Shown here: positions 1 to 6,864 of the stretch, in pieces
Numbering within the stretch: position 1 is the stretch's first letter
Layout: each line of letters begins with the position of its first letter
From: Hartmannibacter diazotrophicus
GTDB taxonomy: Bacteria; Pseudomonadota; Alphaproteobacteria; Rhizobiales; Pleomorphomonadaceae
Assembly (NCBI RefSeq): GCF_900231165.1
Contig: NZ_LT960614.1
Span: forward strand, 1,796,550-1,860,549
Direction: 5' to 3'
Length of the DNA stretch: 64,000 nt
The notes under the pieces: model-generated
What the model was told of the DNA's origin: nothing
The model's input: only the letters and a program-made list of their open reading frames with translations
Database searches by the model: none
Translations under genes and position numbers: made by a program

Positions 1-200
1 GTGGAGGTGACGAGACCGCGATCCGCCCAGGCCTGAAGGTCGTCGACGGAATAGACGACACGGCCGCCGAGCTTGCGGTAGATCGGACCGGTCCCGTAGG
101 TCCGATGCTTCTCAAGGGTGCGTTCGGAAAGGCCGAGGAAGCGAGCCGCCTCCTGCGTTCTCAGGTAGCGTGGCGGTAAATTGGCGGCTCTTTCGGCCAT
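1..200 (-). CDS. RdfS/AlpA-like helix-turn-helix excisionase (C-terminus off the window)
   Basis: Read from an ATG at 200 to the window edge, 66 codons are visible and no stop is reached. The protein carries a MerR/AlpA-like winged HTH (HTH_17): the segment RYLRTQEAARFLGLSERTL is the typical first helix pair, followed by GPIYRKLGGRVVYSVDDLQAW, the wing and the SvdDLqaW end of the fold. In rhizobial ICEs such proteins are recombination directionality factors (RdfS) that bind the attachment site and favour excision. Lying just downstream of the FseA-like gene fits this, since FseA activates rdfS in ICEMlSym(R7A). A generic AlpA-type regulator is the alternative. The family assignment is firm; the excisionase role is inferred. 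Confidence 0.75.
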   Translation of the reverse strand, partial: MAERAANLPPRYLRTQEAARFLGLSERTLEKHRTYGTGPIYRKLGGRVVYSVDDLQAWADRGLVTS

Positions 201-326
201 GATCGCACCTCCGTGGTCTCGCGGGTGGCCGCTTCGAATAAGCGGCGGGTTGCGAGCACGGTGGCGCGGAGACGGCGCCTCGGACGATGTCGAAGTAAGA
301 TGCTAAAATCGACACGCGAGCGGGTA

Positions 327-941
327 TCAGCGATCCCGTCGTGGGCGGCGCAGCAATGTCCGATAGCCGCCGCGAACGAGCTTCATGCCGTCGCGGGCGA
401 GACGGATGGTGATCTCCCGGATCGGGTCGCCGACCCAGGATGCTGCGTCAATCTTGTGCTGGGGGAAGAGATGCTCGGCGACGGTGCGGTAGATGGCGCC
501 GCTCTCGCGCGCGTCGATGGCGCGCAGCATCTGGCGGGCGCGCTGACGTCTTTGCGGCGTCAGGCGTGGATCGGGCGGCACGCGCTTGCCGAACATCGCG
601 TGCCAGAGCCGTTCGACCGCGGTCAGTCGGTCGGGCGTCAGCTCATCGAATATGATGAACGCGCCAAGGGGGCGGGCATCATCGACGTTGAACAGGGCCA
701 CGTCGTGGGGCTCGCCGCGCAGTACGAGCCGGATCAGACCAGGATCATGCTCGATGGTGGCGTGGGCGTGCAGATCCTCAACGCTGAGGCGGAGATCTCC
801 CGCCGGGTTCGCTCCGACGGTGAACGGGAGTGTCGCGGGATCGGTTTGCGGGGTCCAGAAGATCGGTTGGATGAGCGCCGAGTTGCGAGGGTCGGCGACG
901 AAATCGCAAGCCCCATTGATCGGCGAACTCGCCCGCGACAT
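327..941 (-). CDS. DUF2285 protein, C-terminal half of an FseA-like excision activator
   Basis: This frame encodes a DUF2285 domain, an HTH variant known from ICE transfer regulators; its C-terminal part contains RLTAVERLWHAMFGKRVPP and the basic tail YRTLLRRPRRDR. An internal ATG at 941 would give 204 aa. The first residues from that ATG (SRASSPINGACDF) look like out-of-frame DUF6499 coding, whereas VADPRNSALIQPIFWTPQ continues the upstream DUF6499 frame naturally. The functional protein is therefore probably made by +1 frameshifting from the overlapping gene that starts at 1092, giving about 255 aa. In ICEMlSym(R7A) the equivalent pair yields FseA, which switches on excision. Independent expression of this half is the alternative. 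Confidence 0.8.
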   Translation of the reverse strand: MSRASSPINGACDFVADPRNSALIQPIFWTPQTDPATLPFTVGANPAGDLRLSVEDLHAHATIEHDPGLIRLVLRGEPHDVALFNVDDARPLGAFIIFDELTPDRLTAVERLWHAMFGKRVPPDPRLTPQRRQRARQMLRAIDARESGAIYRTVAEHLFPQHKIDAASWVGDPIREITIRLARDGMKLVRGGYRTLLRRPRRDR

Positions 942-1092
942 ACTCGGTCAACCGCCCGACCGCTACCAGTTCCTGATAGGATTTTCTGTATTCAGGGTTA
1001 CGACGCAGGAACTCCCAGGCGAGATCGCCGGGGGTCAACTTGTCGATATAGTCATAGGCGGCTTCGGACCGCCAGCTTTCATCCTCGGACAT
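778..1092 (-). CDS. DUF6499 protein, N-terminal half of an FseA-like excision activator
   Basis: The ATG at 1092 follows a purine-rich GGAGG/GGTGGAGA stretch. The first 64 residues are a DUF6499 domain (WRSEAAYDYIDKLTPGDLAW, EFLRRNPEYRKSY, then ADQWGLRF). After the F codon the zero frame becomes arginine/proline-rich and unlike the family, ending at 778 for a 104-aa product. The DUF2285 frame overlaps and takes over at about 900. This is the msi172/msi171 arrangement of ICEMlSym(R7A), whose fused product FseA activates excision genes. Zero-frame product alone would be a decoy or low-value peptide. Gene order with the QseM-like and QseC-like genes upstream supports a quorum-controlled transfer switch. 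Confidence 0.75.
   Translation of the reverse strand: MSEDESWRSEAAYDYIDKLTPGDLAWEFLRRNPEYRKSYQELVAVGRLTEYVAGEFADQWGLRFRRRPSQLGAHPTDLLDPANRSRDTPVHRRSEPGGRSPPQR
900..903 (-). other. Probable programmed +1 ribosomal frameshift site in the FseA-like pair
   Basis: On the minus strand the codons read CGA TTT CGT. A +1 slip of the Phe tRNA from TTT to TTC re-pairs perfectly and moves translation into the DUF2285 frame (next codons GTC GCC GAC). The two domain homologies meet exactly at this point. A chance indel or assembly error is possible, but the same architecture is known to be programmed in ICEMlSym(R7A). Confidence 0.6.
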
Positions 1093-1210
1093 TCTCCACC
1101 GCCTCCGCGCAAGGTTGTGCAACGCGAGTTTTGCAGTGGATACGATTCCGGGTTGAGCGGAGCGCGGGAAGAACGAAGTGGCCGCAACGTGATGCGGTTT
1201 ACGCATCACC

Positions 1211-1474
1211 TCAGTGCAGACGGCCCTGGAGAAGCTGGCAAAAGCCGCTCTTCGTCATCCATTTCGCGCGATCGAGATGGCTGGTGTAGATGCGCTGAGC
1301 GCGCTCCGGTTCGGCCTTGGCATCGAGGCCGAAGAGGACTTCGACGACTTCACGCCAGTCGGCTTTTTCAGCGTCGGCATCCAGCAGCCGGACGTACAGC
1401 TTCAGATGCGCCTCGTCATAGGCGGTCAATGCCGCCCCCGACGGCGGCTGATCGAGAAAATCGTCTTTGGTCAC
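1211..1474 (-). CDS. QseM-like DUF2285 antiactivator
   Basis: This 87-aa protein is a stand-alone DUF2285 domain: LTAYDEAHLKLYVRLLDADA, DWREVVEVLFGLD and AKWMTKSGFCQLL are its core helices. The chosen start is a GTG at 1474 with GGGGGA a few bases upstream; an ATG at 1549 would add 25 residues (MRPHSDQITVNN...) that do not resemble the family. In ICEMlSym(R7A) QseM is a short DUF2285 protein that binds TraR and FseA and blocks transfer. Here it sits between a QseC-like repressor gene and the FseA-like genes, all on one strand, consistent with that role. The role is inferred from family and position. Confidence 0.75.
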   Translation of the reverse strand: MTKDDFLDQPPSGAALTAYDEAHLKLYVRLLDADAEKADWREVVEVLFGLDAKAEPERAQRIYTSHLDRAKWMTKSGFCQLLQGRLH

Positions 1475-1594
1475 AACATCCCCCGATCGCGAGATGTATC
1501 CAAACTGGAGGATATTGTTAACCGTGATTTGATCGGAATGAGGACGCAAGGCCTTGACGCGGGAAGAGGGGGCAACGCCGCGACCTGTCGAACG

Positions 1595-1837
1595 TCAGGT
1601 TTCCTTCTTCGCATCAACGAGCAGCACTCCCTTGCCCTGATCGGAGTTCAGGAAGACGATGCCGGCGCGTTCGAAAGCCCGTCTCACCTCATCGCGCGTG
1701 CTCTCGAAGACCTCGAGTCCACTGGGGGATTCGAGGCGCTTGAGCGCGGTCAATGAGACCCGGGCCTTGTCAGCGAGCGTCTCCTGTGTCCAACCCAGCA
1801 ACGCGCGTGCGGCCCGAAATTGTCGGGCGGTGATCAT
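1595..1837 (-). CDS. QseC-like XRE family transcriptional regulator
   Basis: An 80-aa protein built almost wholly of an XRE/Cro-type HTH: RQFRAARALLGWTQETLADK (residues 4-23) and ARVSLTALKRLE (recognition helix), followed by a short strand-forming tail (RAFERAGIVFLNSDQGKGVL) typical of small alphaproteobacterial XRE repressors. The ATG at 1837 is preceded by GGAGGTGATC. The nearly perfect palindrome at 1871-1903 lies just upstream and is the obvious operator. In ICEMlSym(R7A) QseC controls qseM in bistable fashion; there the genes are divergent, here they are codirectional, so the wiring must differ. Family certain, QseC equivalence inferred. Confidence 0.8.
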   Translation of the reverse strand: MITARQFRAARALLGWTQETLADKARVSLTALKRLESPSGLEVFESTRDEVRRAFERAGIVFLNSDQGKGVLLVDAKKET

Positions 1838-1870
1838 ACATGATCACCTCCCACACGGACCTACGCGTAC

Positions 1871-1903
1871 GCCAAGACTACGACTATAATAGTCGTTCTT
1901 GGC
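1871..1903. promoter_or_regulatory. Palindromic operator overlapping a TATAAT box
   Basis: A 17-bp perfect palindrome ACGACTATAATAGTCGT (1880-1896, centre 1888) is nested inside outer arms GCCAAGA (1871-1877) and TCTTGGC (1897-1903), with two extra bases on the left side. It contains TATAAT on the plus strand and lies 34 bp upstream of the XRE start, so the XRE protein probably represses its own promoter here. Confidence 0.65.
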
Positions 1904-1985
1904 AGTGCATTCCAGTCGGAAGTACATAGTTGGCCTCTGTCAGACCGCAAAAGTCGACAACTGATTCGGTCGCCTCAAAGCCGAA

Positions 1986-2009
1986 GGCCCCGGCCTTCCG
2001 GCCGGGGCC
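1986..2009 (-). terminator. GC-rich hairpin downstream of the DUF736 gene
   Basis: Arms GGCCCCGGCC and GGCCGGGGCC (10 bp, perfect) enclose a 4-base loop, 13 bp after the DUF736 stop codon. Only a short T-rich stretch (TTCGGCTTT) follows on the minus strand, so it may be a weak intrinsic terminator or a 3-prime stabiliser. Confidence 0.5.
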
Positions 2010-2021
2010 TCGCGCGGCGCC

Positions 2022-2348
2022 TCAGTCGCCCCGGCGCCCGTTGGGACGGGACCAGATGAGCGAGAGGGTCTCGCCTTCCTCGTCGTCGAAGAGATTAGCG
2101 TAGATCGGGGCGTTGAAGCTGGGATCGTCGAGCTTCAGGCCCAGATAGGCGCGCCCTTCGTTGGAGGTCTTGGACCAGGCGGCGCCGATCTCGGCGCGGC
2201 CCACGAAGACGCGGTGGCTCGGGGCGTTCACACCCGTAGCGCGGGCCTCGGGGACGATGCGGACATTCTTGGTCTGGACGCTGAGGGTGACGATTTCGCC
2301 GGTGAACTCGTTGTTGCCGGTCTTCTTGAAGGTGCCGATGGTCGCCAT
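2022..2348 (-). CDS. DUF736 family protein
   Basis: A 108-aa DUF736 protein. MATIGTFKKTGNNEFTGEI is the characteristic opening, followed by SHRVFVGRAEIGAAW and YLGLKLDDPSFNAPIYANLF, with an acidic to basic end (DDEEGETLSLIWSRPNGRRGD). The ATG at 2348 has AGGAGAAC upstream at good spacing. DUF736 genes are conserved in ICE and plasmid backbones of Rhizobiales and sphingomonads; their molecular function is not established to my knowledge. The gene is isolated by about 570 bp upstream without recognisable genes and by a hairpin downstream. Confidence 0.9.
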   Translation of the reverse strand: MATIGTFKKTGNNEFTGEIVTLSVQTKNVRIVPEARATGVNAPSHRVFVGRAEIGAAWSKTSNEGRAYLGLKLDDPSFNAPIYANLFDDEEGETLSLIWSRPNGRRGD

Positions 2349-2422
2349 GGTCGTTCTCCTTGAACTCTGTTCCGAGTCCGCACCATTGCGGCCTCGATGG
2401 CGATCGAGAGGCCGGAGGCGAT

Positions 2423-2503
2423 TGACGGCGCACCCCGCAGGGGCCTGACAGCAAAGGAGGAGCTTTCTTGCTTCGCGAGGAATGACGGCGCAGCCGGCAG
2501 GGG
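2423..2503. repeat. Two near-identical 21-bp direct repeats, 60 bp apart, in a gene-free stretch
   Basis: Copies begin with TGACGGCGCA at 2423 and 2483 and both end GCAGGGG (2443 and 2503); 19 of 21 bases agree. They lie in the 2349-2924 interval, where I recognise no gene on either strand. They could be protein-binding sites upstream of DUF736 or remnants of a duplicated element. The rest of the interval shows nothing I can name. Confidence 0.4.
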
Positions 2504-2924
2504 AAGAAAGTTTCGACGCCGCTGTTGCGGCATAGGCGATCGAGGCGCAGCCGACCTTCGGCCAGATCAGCCCATTGAAGAGGCCGTTTTGGAGCGGTCG
2601 ACATGACAGAGACGCATCACAGGAGAACGTGGCGACCATACCGACCGATGGACCGTAGCGACGTCTGACACCGCGGGCCAAACCAGCTCCGCCAGACGCT
2701 ACGTTCCGCCGATTCCTGCCCGTCGCCCACGAGATCGCCCCCTCCCGGCACTCGCACCGTTTGCGCGCTGTCACGGTATTGCCACCGGCGCCGTCACCGA
2801 TGGCATGGCGCGTCAGTTGGGTTAACCGTCGATCCGGTCAGCGCGATTGCAAACGAGCCTGGCGACGAGGAAGGCGCGACCGCTAAGACATCAATTGACC
2901 ATCCCGCCGCCGCCGGCACCGATG

Positions 2925-3365
2925 TCAGGTTCGCACAATGGCCTGCCCAGTTGGCCCGGGCGTGGCCATGGCTGTCACCCGGATCAGCGCCGTGACGCCA
3001 ACGGCGATTGCGCCGATAACTGAGAAGATGAGCTGCCAGGTGTCGGAGGGCATGGTGTGTTTCACGATGCCATGCGTCGCGTGGTAGCCGGCAAGCGCCG
3101 CGGGCGCGACGAAGGCGAGTGCGATCGCGAGCCGTATCCAGAGCGGTCGGATGAAGGCGAGCAGGAACTGCCCCAGGCCGAGTGTGAGTGCGGCAGCGAC
3201 AAGGCCGACGAGGATTGCGCCGAGCCAGCCGGCGCCGGTCTGATAGGCCCATGCCCCGACGCTGACGCCGGCGAAGAACGGCAGCGCGAAGACAGCCAGC
3301 GTGAACAGCAACCAGCAGAGAATGCCAATCGCCGCGATGCTGGAGAGGATGCCGATGAAGATCAT
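2925..3365 (-). CDS. Small polytopic membrane protein of the ICE backbone
   Basis: 146 aa starting MIFIGILSSIAAIGILCWLL. Hydrophobic segments at about residues 2-20, 22-40, 48-70, 74-98 and 114-135 predict four or five membrane spans with very short loops. No catalytic motif or named domain is visible. The ATG at 3365 has a GGAGAAC ribosome binding site; an upstream extension (MVVVEAQPSDLYLTENTT) is part of the leader. Similar unnamed membrane proteins accompany DUF736 and DUF2493 genes in alphaproteobacterial ICEs, so a mating-related envelope role is possible, but this is inference only. Confidence 0.65.
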   Translation of the reverse strand: MIFIGILSSIAAIGILCWLLFTLAVFALPFFAGVSVGAWAYQTGAGWLGAILVGLVAAALTLGLGQFLLAFIRPLWIRLAIALAFVAPAALAGYHATHGIVKHTMPSDTWQLIFSVIGAIAVGVTALIRVTAMATPGPTGQAIVRT

Positions 3366-3509
3366 GGTGGTGTTCTCCGTGAGATAAAGGTCTGACGGTT
3401 GCGCCTCCACCACCACCACGGCGCGTTGATAGTATAGGCGAAGAGAAGGCAGGGCGGGAGCGGAAATCCCGTAGGACTTCCGCTTGCGGCTCGGTCGCCT
3501 TGCCCGCGG

Positions 3510-3677
3510 TCAGCGGGCGAAGGGATCGATCTCGTGAACGATGGCGGCGAGTTCGCCGTCATATTCGCCGGTGGGCATGACGCCCATGGTGCCGTCGCCG
3601 GCCTGGAAGATGACGATGGAGACCATGAGGGTGGTGGCGAGGCTGAAGGCGAAGGCGTGAGCTTGATTGAGGGACAT
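3510..3677 (-). CDS. 55-aa single-span membrane protein
   Basis: The ATG at 3677 is preceded by AGGAGCC at a good distance. The peptide has one hydrophobic stretch near its N-terminus (HAFAFSLATTLMVSIVIF), then a soluble acidic tail (DGELAAIVHEIDPFAR). It could be a single-pass protein or carry an uncleaved signal. It precedes the polytopic membrane protein gene on the same strand, separated by about 145 bp. I recognise no family. A small envelope component of the element is plausible but untested. Confidence 0.55.
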   Translation of the reverse strand: MSLNQAHAFAFSLATTLMVSIVIFQAGDGTMGVMPTGEYDGELAAIVHEIDPFAR

Positions 3678-3996
3678 GTGACCGGCTCCTGTCTTGGAGG
3701 CGGGAGACCATCTCCCGCGCGACAGGCGCCCGATGTGTCCGGCCGATGGCCGCAATCACCGCTCAGGCGAAGCAGGAGCGGCGGCATGCTCGCATAGCCG
3801 ACCCTTTACGGGTTGATGGCGTCAGGCCAGCGGCTGGACCAAGGATTAGCGCAATGGAAGCGGGAGATGGTTTTCCGCCATGACCGGGGCCACGATGGAC
3901 ACGCCCGTTCAATGCTTTCGCGCTAAAGCAACGCTGCGATGCTGCCGAGATGGGCCGGTATGGTCATGCAAAGCGCAACAGCCGAAGAGGACGCCC

Positions 3997-4557
3997 GTGC
4001 CGAAGTTGCCTAAGAAGACCGACTTCCCCGTCAGCCAGGTGCGGCGCTATCTGGAACCCGGCCCGATCGTGCTGGTGTCGTCGAAGTGGCAGGGCGCGAC
4101 CAACATCATGACGCTCGGCTGGCACACGATCCTTGAATTCTCGCCGTCTCTGGTCGGCCTGATGATCTCCGGCGGCAATCACAGTCACCGCATGATCCGC
4201 GAGAGCCGGGAGTGCGTCGTCAACCTACCGACGACGGCGCTGACCGATACCGTGGTCGGGATCGGCAACACGTCAGGAGCCGAAATCGACAAGTTCGACA
4301 AATTCAATCTCACGGCGGAAGACGCGAGCAAGGTCGATGCGCCGCTGATCGGCGAATGCCATGCCAGCTTCGAATGCCGCCTTCACGACGATGCCCTGGT
4401 CAACAAATACAATTTCTTCATCTTCGAGGTGGTGAAGGCGCATGTCGCCGCGTCGCCGAAGCATCCCGAGACGTTGCACTACACCGGCGACGGCGTGTTC
4501 GTGGTGTCCGGCAAGATCATCAGCCGTAGATCGCTGTTCCGACCTGAAATGCTGTGA
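3997..4557 (+). CDS. Flavin reductase family protein (FMN-binding split barrel)
   Basis: 186 aa with the FMN-binding split-barrel pattern of the DIM6/NTAB family: PIVLVSSKWQGATNIMTLGW near the N-terminus, PSLVGLMISGGNHSHRMIRE as the flavin-contacting strand and helix, and a C-terminal YTGDGVFVVSGKIISRR. Such proteins reduce FMN or FAD with NAD(P)H, or bind flavin in related enzymes. The GTG at 3997 follows GAAGAGG and gives the family length; a far upstream ATG at 3880 would add 39 unrelated residues. It is the only plus-strand gene inside the ICE backbone block, so it is probably cargo inserted between the conserved genes. Confidence 0.8.
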   Translation: MPKLPKKTDFPVSQVRRYLEPGPIVLVSSKWQGATNIMTLGWHTILEFSPSLVGLMISGGNHSHRMIRESRECVVNLPTTALTDTVVGIGNTSGAEIDKFDKFNLTAEDASKVDAPLIGECHASFECRLHDDALVNKYNFFIFEVVKAHVAASPKHPETLHYTGDGVFVVSGKIISRRSLFRPEML

Positions 4558-4567
4558 GAGGCGGTGC

Positions 4568-5503
4568 TCACGCGCCACCTCCTTTCTGGCGAAAATCGAA
4601 CAGCGGGATGCCGAGCTTCTTCGCCTTGTCGGCGAGATTGTCCTGAATGCCGGTGCCGGGGAAGACGATCACCCCGATCGGCAGGACGTCGAGCATCTGA
4701 TCGTTGCGCTTGAACGGCGCGGCCTTGGCATGTTTCGTCCAGTCGGGGGCGAAGCCTACCTGTGGCACTTTGCGGGTGTCGGCCCATTTGGCGGCGATCT
4801 TCTCGGCGCCCTTCGGCGACTTGCCATGCAACAGCACCATGTCGGGGTGCTTGGCGTGGACCTGATCGAGCTTGGCCCAGATCAGGCGGTGATCGTTGAA
4901 ATCGAGCCCGCCGGTGAAGGCGATCTTCGGACCGGCGGGGAGCAGCACCTCGTTGTCGGCCCGCTTCCTGGCGGCGAGGAAGTCCCGGCTGTCGATCATC
5001 GCCGAGGTCAGGTTGCGGTGGTTGATCATCGATCCGCTGCGCGGTCGCCAGTTCGATCCGGTGTGGCGCTCATAGTGTTCGGCGGCTTGGTCGCGCATCA
5101 GCTCGAAAGCGTTGCGGCGTTCGATCAAGGTCTGGCCCTCGGCTGTCAGGCGCTCCAACTCTACAGCCTTCACTTCGCTGCCGTCCTGTTCGCGCTGGCC
5201 GCGGCGCTGCGCCTGTTCATTGTCGTCCAGCTCGCGCTCGATCCGGACGGTAGCCCGGTGGAAGAGGTTGACGGTCGACCAGAGGAGATCGTCGAGGTCG
5301 GGCTCTAGGCGGGTGTCCTCAAGGGTGGCGATCAGGGCGTCGAAGATGTCGGCGATGGCGCCGGCGACGTGGTCGCCCTCCGGAAGCGGTCGGGGATCGG
5401 GTTCATCCGTGAAGGGACGGTAGCCGTAAAGCTGGAGTTCGCTGAGGACGTGGTCCGTGGGAGAAGAGGAGTGGTGCGGTTCGTAGTCATCATGCTCGCT
5501 CAT
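4568..5503 (-). CDS. DUF2493 domain-containing protein
   Basis: 311 aa. The C-terminal third is DUF2493, a SLOG-like Rossmann domain: KIAFTGGLDFNDHRLIWAKL, HPDMVLLHGKSPKGAEKIAA and DVLPIGVIVFPGTGIQDNLA. The N-terminal half is acidic and helical (DDLLWSTVNLFHRATVRIERELDDNEQ), typical of the long ICE-encoded version. SLOG-type domains bind nucleotides or nucleotide-derived ligands, but no function is proven for this backbone protein. The ATG at 5503 has GGAG seven bases upstream. It belongs to the conserved block with the Toprim and helicase genes. Confidence 0.85.
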   Translation of the reverse strand: MSEHDDYEPHHSSSPTDHVLSELQLYGYRPFTDEPDPRPLPEGDHVAGAIADIFDALIATLEDTRLEPDLDDLLWSTVNLFHRATVRIERELDDNEQAQRRGQREQDGSEVKAVELERLTAEGQTLIERRNAFELMRDQAAEHYERHTGSNWRPRSGSMINHRNLTSAMIDSRDFLAARKRADNEVLLPAGPKIAFTGGLDFNDHRLIWAKLDQVHAKHPDMVLLHGKSPKGAEKIAAKWADTRKVPQVGFAPDWTKHAKAAPFKRNDQMLDVLPIGVIVFPGTGIQDNLADKAKKLGIPLFDFRQKGGGA

Positions 5504-5624
5504 GGGATGCTCCGTCGGTTCGACCGCGACCCTCGCGGCCTTCATGGCGACGAAAGCCGGCGGGCGGGCCGGACCTGCATCCGCAGTGAAGCGGAGGGCC
5601 GGAGCACAGCGGAGGATGACGAAG

Positions 5625-5683
5625 GCGGGCTATTTTGCCTCGCGATGGAAAGCGGCTCTCGGCCGCGCCGGAAAATAGTCCGC
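5625..5683. repeat. Imperfect inverted repeat between the DUF2493 and Toprim genes
   Basis: GCGGGCTATTTT (5625-5636) is matched by AAAATAGTCCGC (5672-5683) with one mismatch; a smaller GCGG/CCGC stem sits inside. The 314-bp interval 5504-5817 holds no gene I recognise, so the repeat could form an RNA hairpin in the DUF2493 leader or end the Toprim transcript. Confidence 0.4.
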
Positions 5684-5817
5684 CGCAGGCATTGCGGGTC
5701 CGGGCCGTTTGCTGGCCGATCGCCCTCTCGAAGGCCGGGGCGCGGTTCTCCCCAACCTCAAGATCATCCGCGCGATGCCGACGACGGCGCTACCCGCCGC
5801 CTACACCTCATCTCGGC

Positions 5818-6864
5818 CTATGCCGCCAACGCCATGAAGCGTGCGACGTCCTGCGGCGCGATCTGCACCCGTGCCGCTGTCCGGAGGCTATCCAGGCCTG
5901 CCAGGCGGAGATCCTCGTTGAAGTCGCCTAGGTTCGGGGACACCACGACCGCCTCGATCCCGGCCGCGTTCGCCCGTTCGATCAGGGTCGCCATCGCACC
6001 GTCGCCGGCCGGATCATTGTCGCGGGCGATGTAGAGCCGGCGTAGCGTGTCGGGGAACAGGATGGCTGAGAGATGTGCCGCCGAGAGCGCCGCCGCCATC
6101 GGCATGGAGGGCAGTGCCATTCTGAGCGACAATATCGTCTCGATACCTTCACCCGCCGCCATCACCTCGCCCGCCACACCGAAGCGAACGGCATGGCCCA
6201 GGAGGTCGCCCATCGCTCGTCTCGGCGTGTCGATCGGAGCCTTGTCCGAGCCGTCCGGTGCGAGCCAGGTTCGGTGCGCGCCGGTCTGATGTCCGGCGAG
6301 ATCGGTGACCGATGCGATCATTGCTGGCCAGGTCTCGGTCGGGGAGTGCTCGTCAGGCCGGTAGTAGCAGCGGGGGTGGAAGCGGAGGCTTCCGGTTCCG
6401 TGCAAATCCGTAATGCCGCGTGTGCGGAGATACGCCTTTACGAGTGTGCCCGAAATCGGCTGCGCCATAGCAAAGAGCCGCCGTGCCGCTTCCGGTGATC
6501 CTGATGGCGCCGGTGACTGGCGCTCGCCGTCATATCGACGGTCCGGTTCGGGATGCGGCATCGACAGGAAGGTGCGTGCCTCATCGGCGACGTCCTTGAA
6601 GTCGATCAGGCCGCAGCTCTCGCGGATGACATCAAGGAGGTCGCCATGCTCGCCGGTGGCGGCGTCGGTCCATTTACCGACCGCGCCCTTGCCGGTTTCG
6701 CCGCCCTTCAATCGAACGAACATCGAGCGGCCCGGCGTATTGCGCACATCGCCGACCAGCCAATAGCGCCCCTCGCGATGGCCGGCAGCCAGGTAATGGC
6801 GGCACACCGCCTCGGCGTGTCGGCCGAGACGGATCGCCAGCTCAGAAGCGTCGTGCCGTGCCAT
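5818..6864 (-). CDS. Toprim domain-containing primase-like protein
   Basis: 348 aa. The N-terminal part (EAVCRHYLAAGHREGRYWLV, then WTDAATGEHGDLLDVI) matches the DUF7146/primase-like region of ICE and phage DNA-processing proteins. The C-terminal part is a Toprim domain: GEVMAAGEGIETILSL carries the catalytic glutamate and RRLYIARDNDPAGDGA the DxD pair. The ATG at 6864 overlaps the helicase stop by one base (TGATG), so the two are translationally coupled. A role in priming or processing element DNA during replication or transfer is likely. It could also act in a nuclease-like way, as some Toprim proteins do. Confidence 0.85.
   Translation of the reverse strand: MARHDASELAIRLGRHAEAVCRHYLAAGHREGRYWLVGDVRNTPGRSMFVRLKGGETGKGAVGKWTDAATGEHGDLLDVIRESCGLIDFKDVADEARTFLSMPHPEPDRRYDGERQSPAPSGSPEAARRLFAMAQPISGTLVKAYLRTRGITDLHGTGSLRFHPRCYYRPDEHSPTETWPAMIASVTDLAGHQTGAHRTWLAPDGSDKAPIDTPRRAMGDLLGHAVRFGVAGEVMAAGEGIETILSLRMALPSMPMAAALSAAHLSAILFPDTLRRLYIARDNDPAGDGAMATLIERANAAGIEAVVVSPNLGDFNEDLRLAGLDSLRTAARVQIAPQDVARFMALAA

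Noticed and set aside
4442-5308. 288-aa plus-strand frame across the flavin reductase and DUF2493 genes
   Set aside because: Overlaps two real genes in other frames and lacks family similarity.
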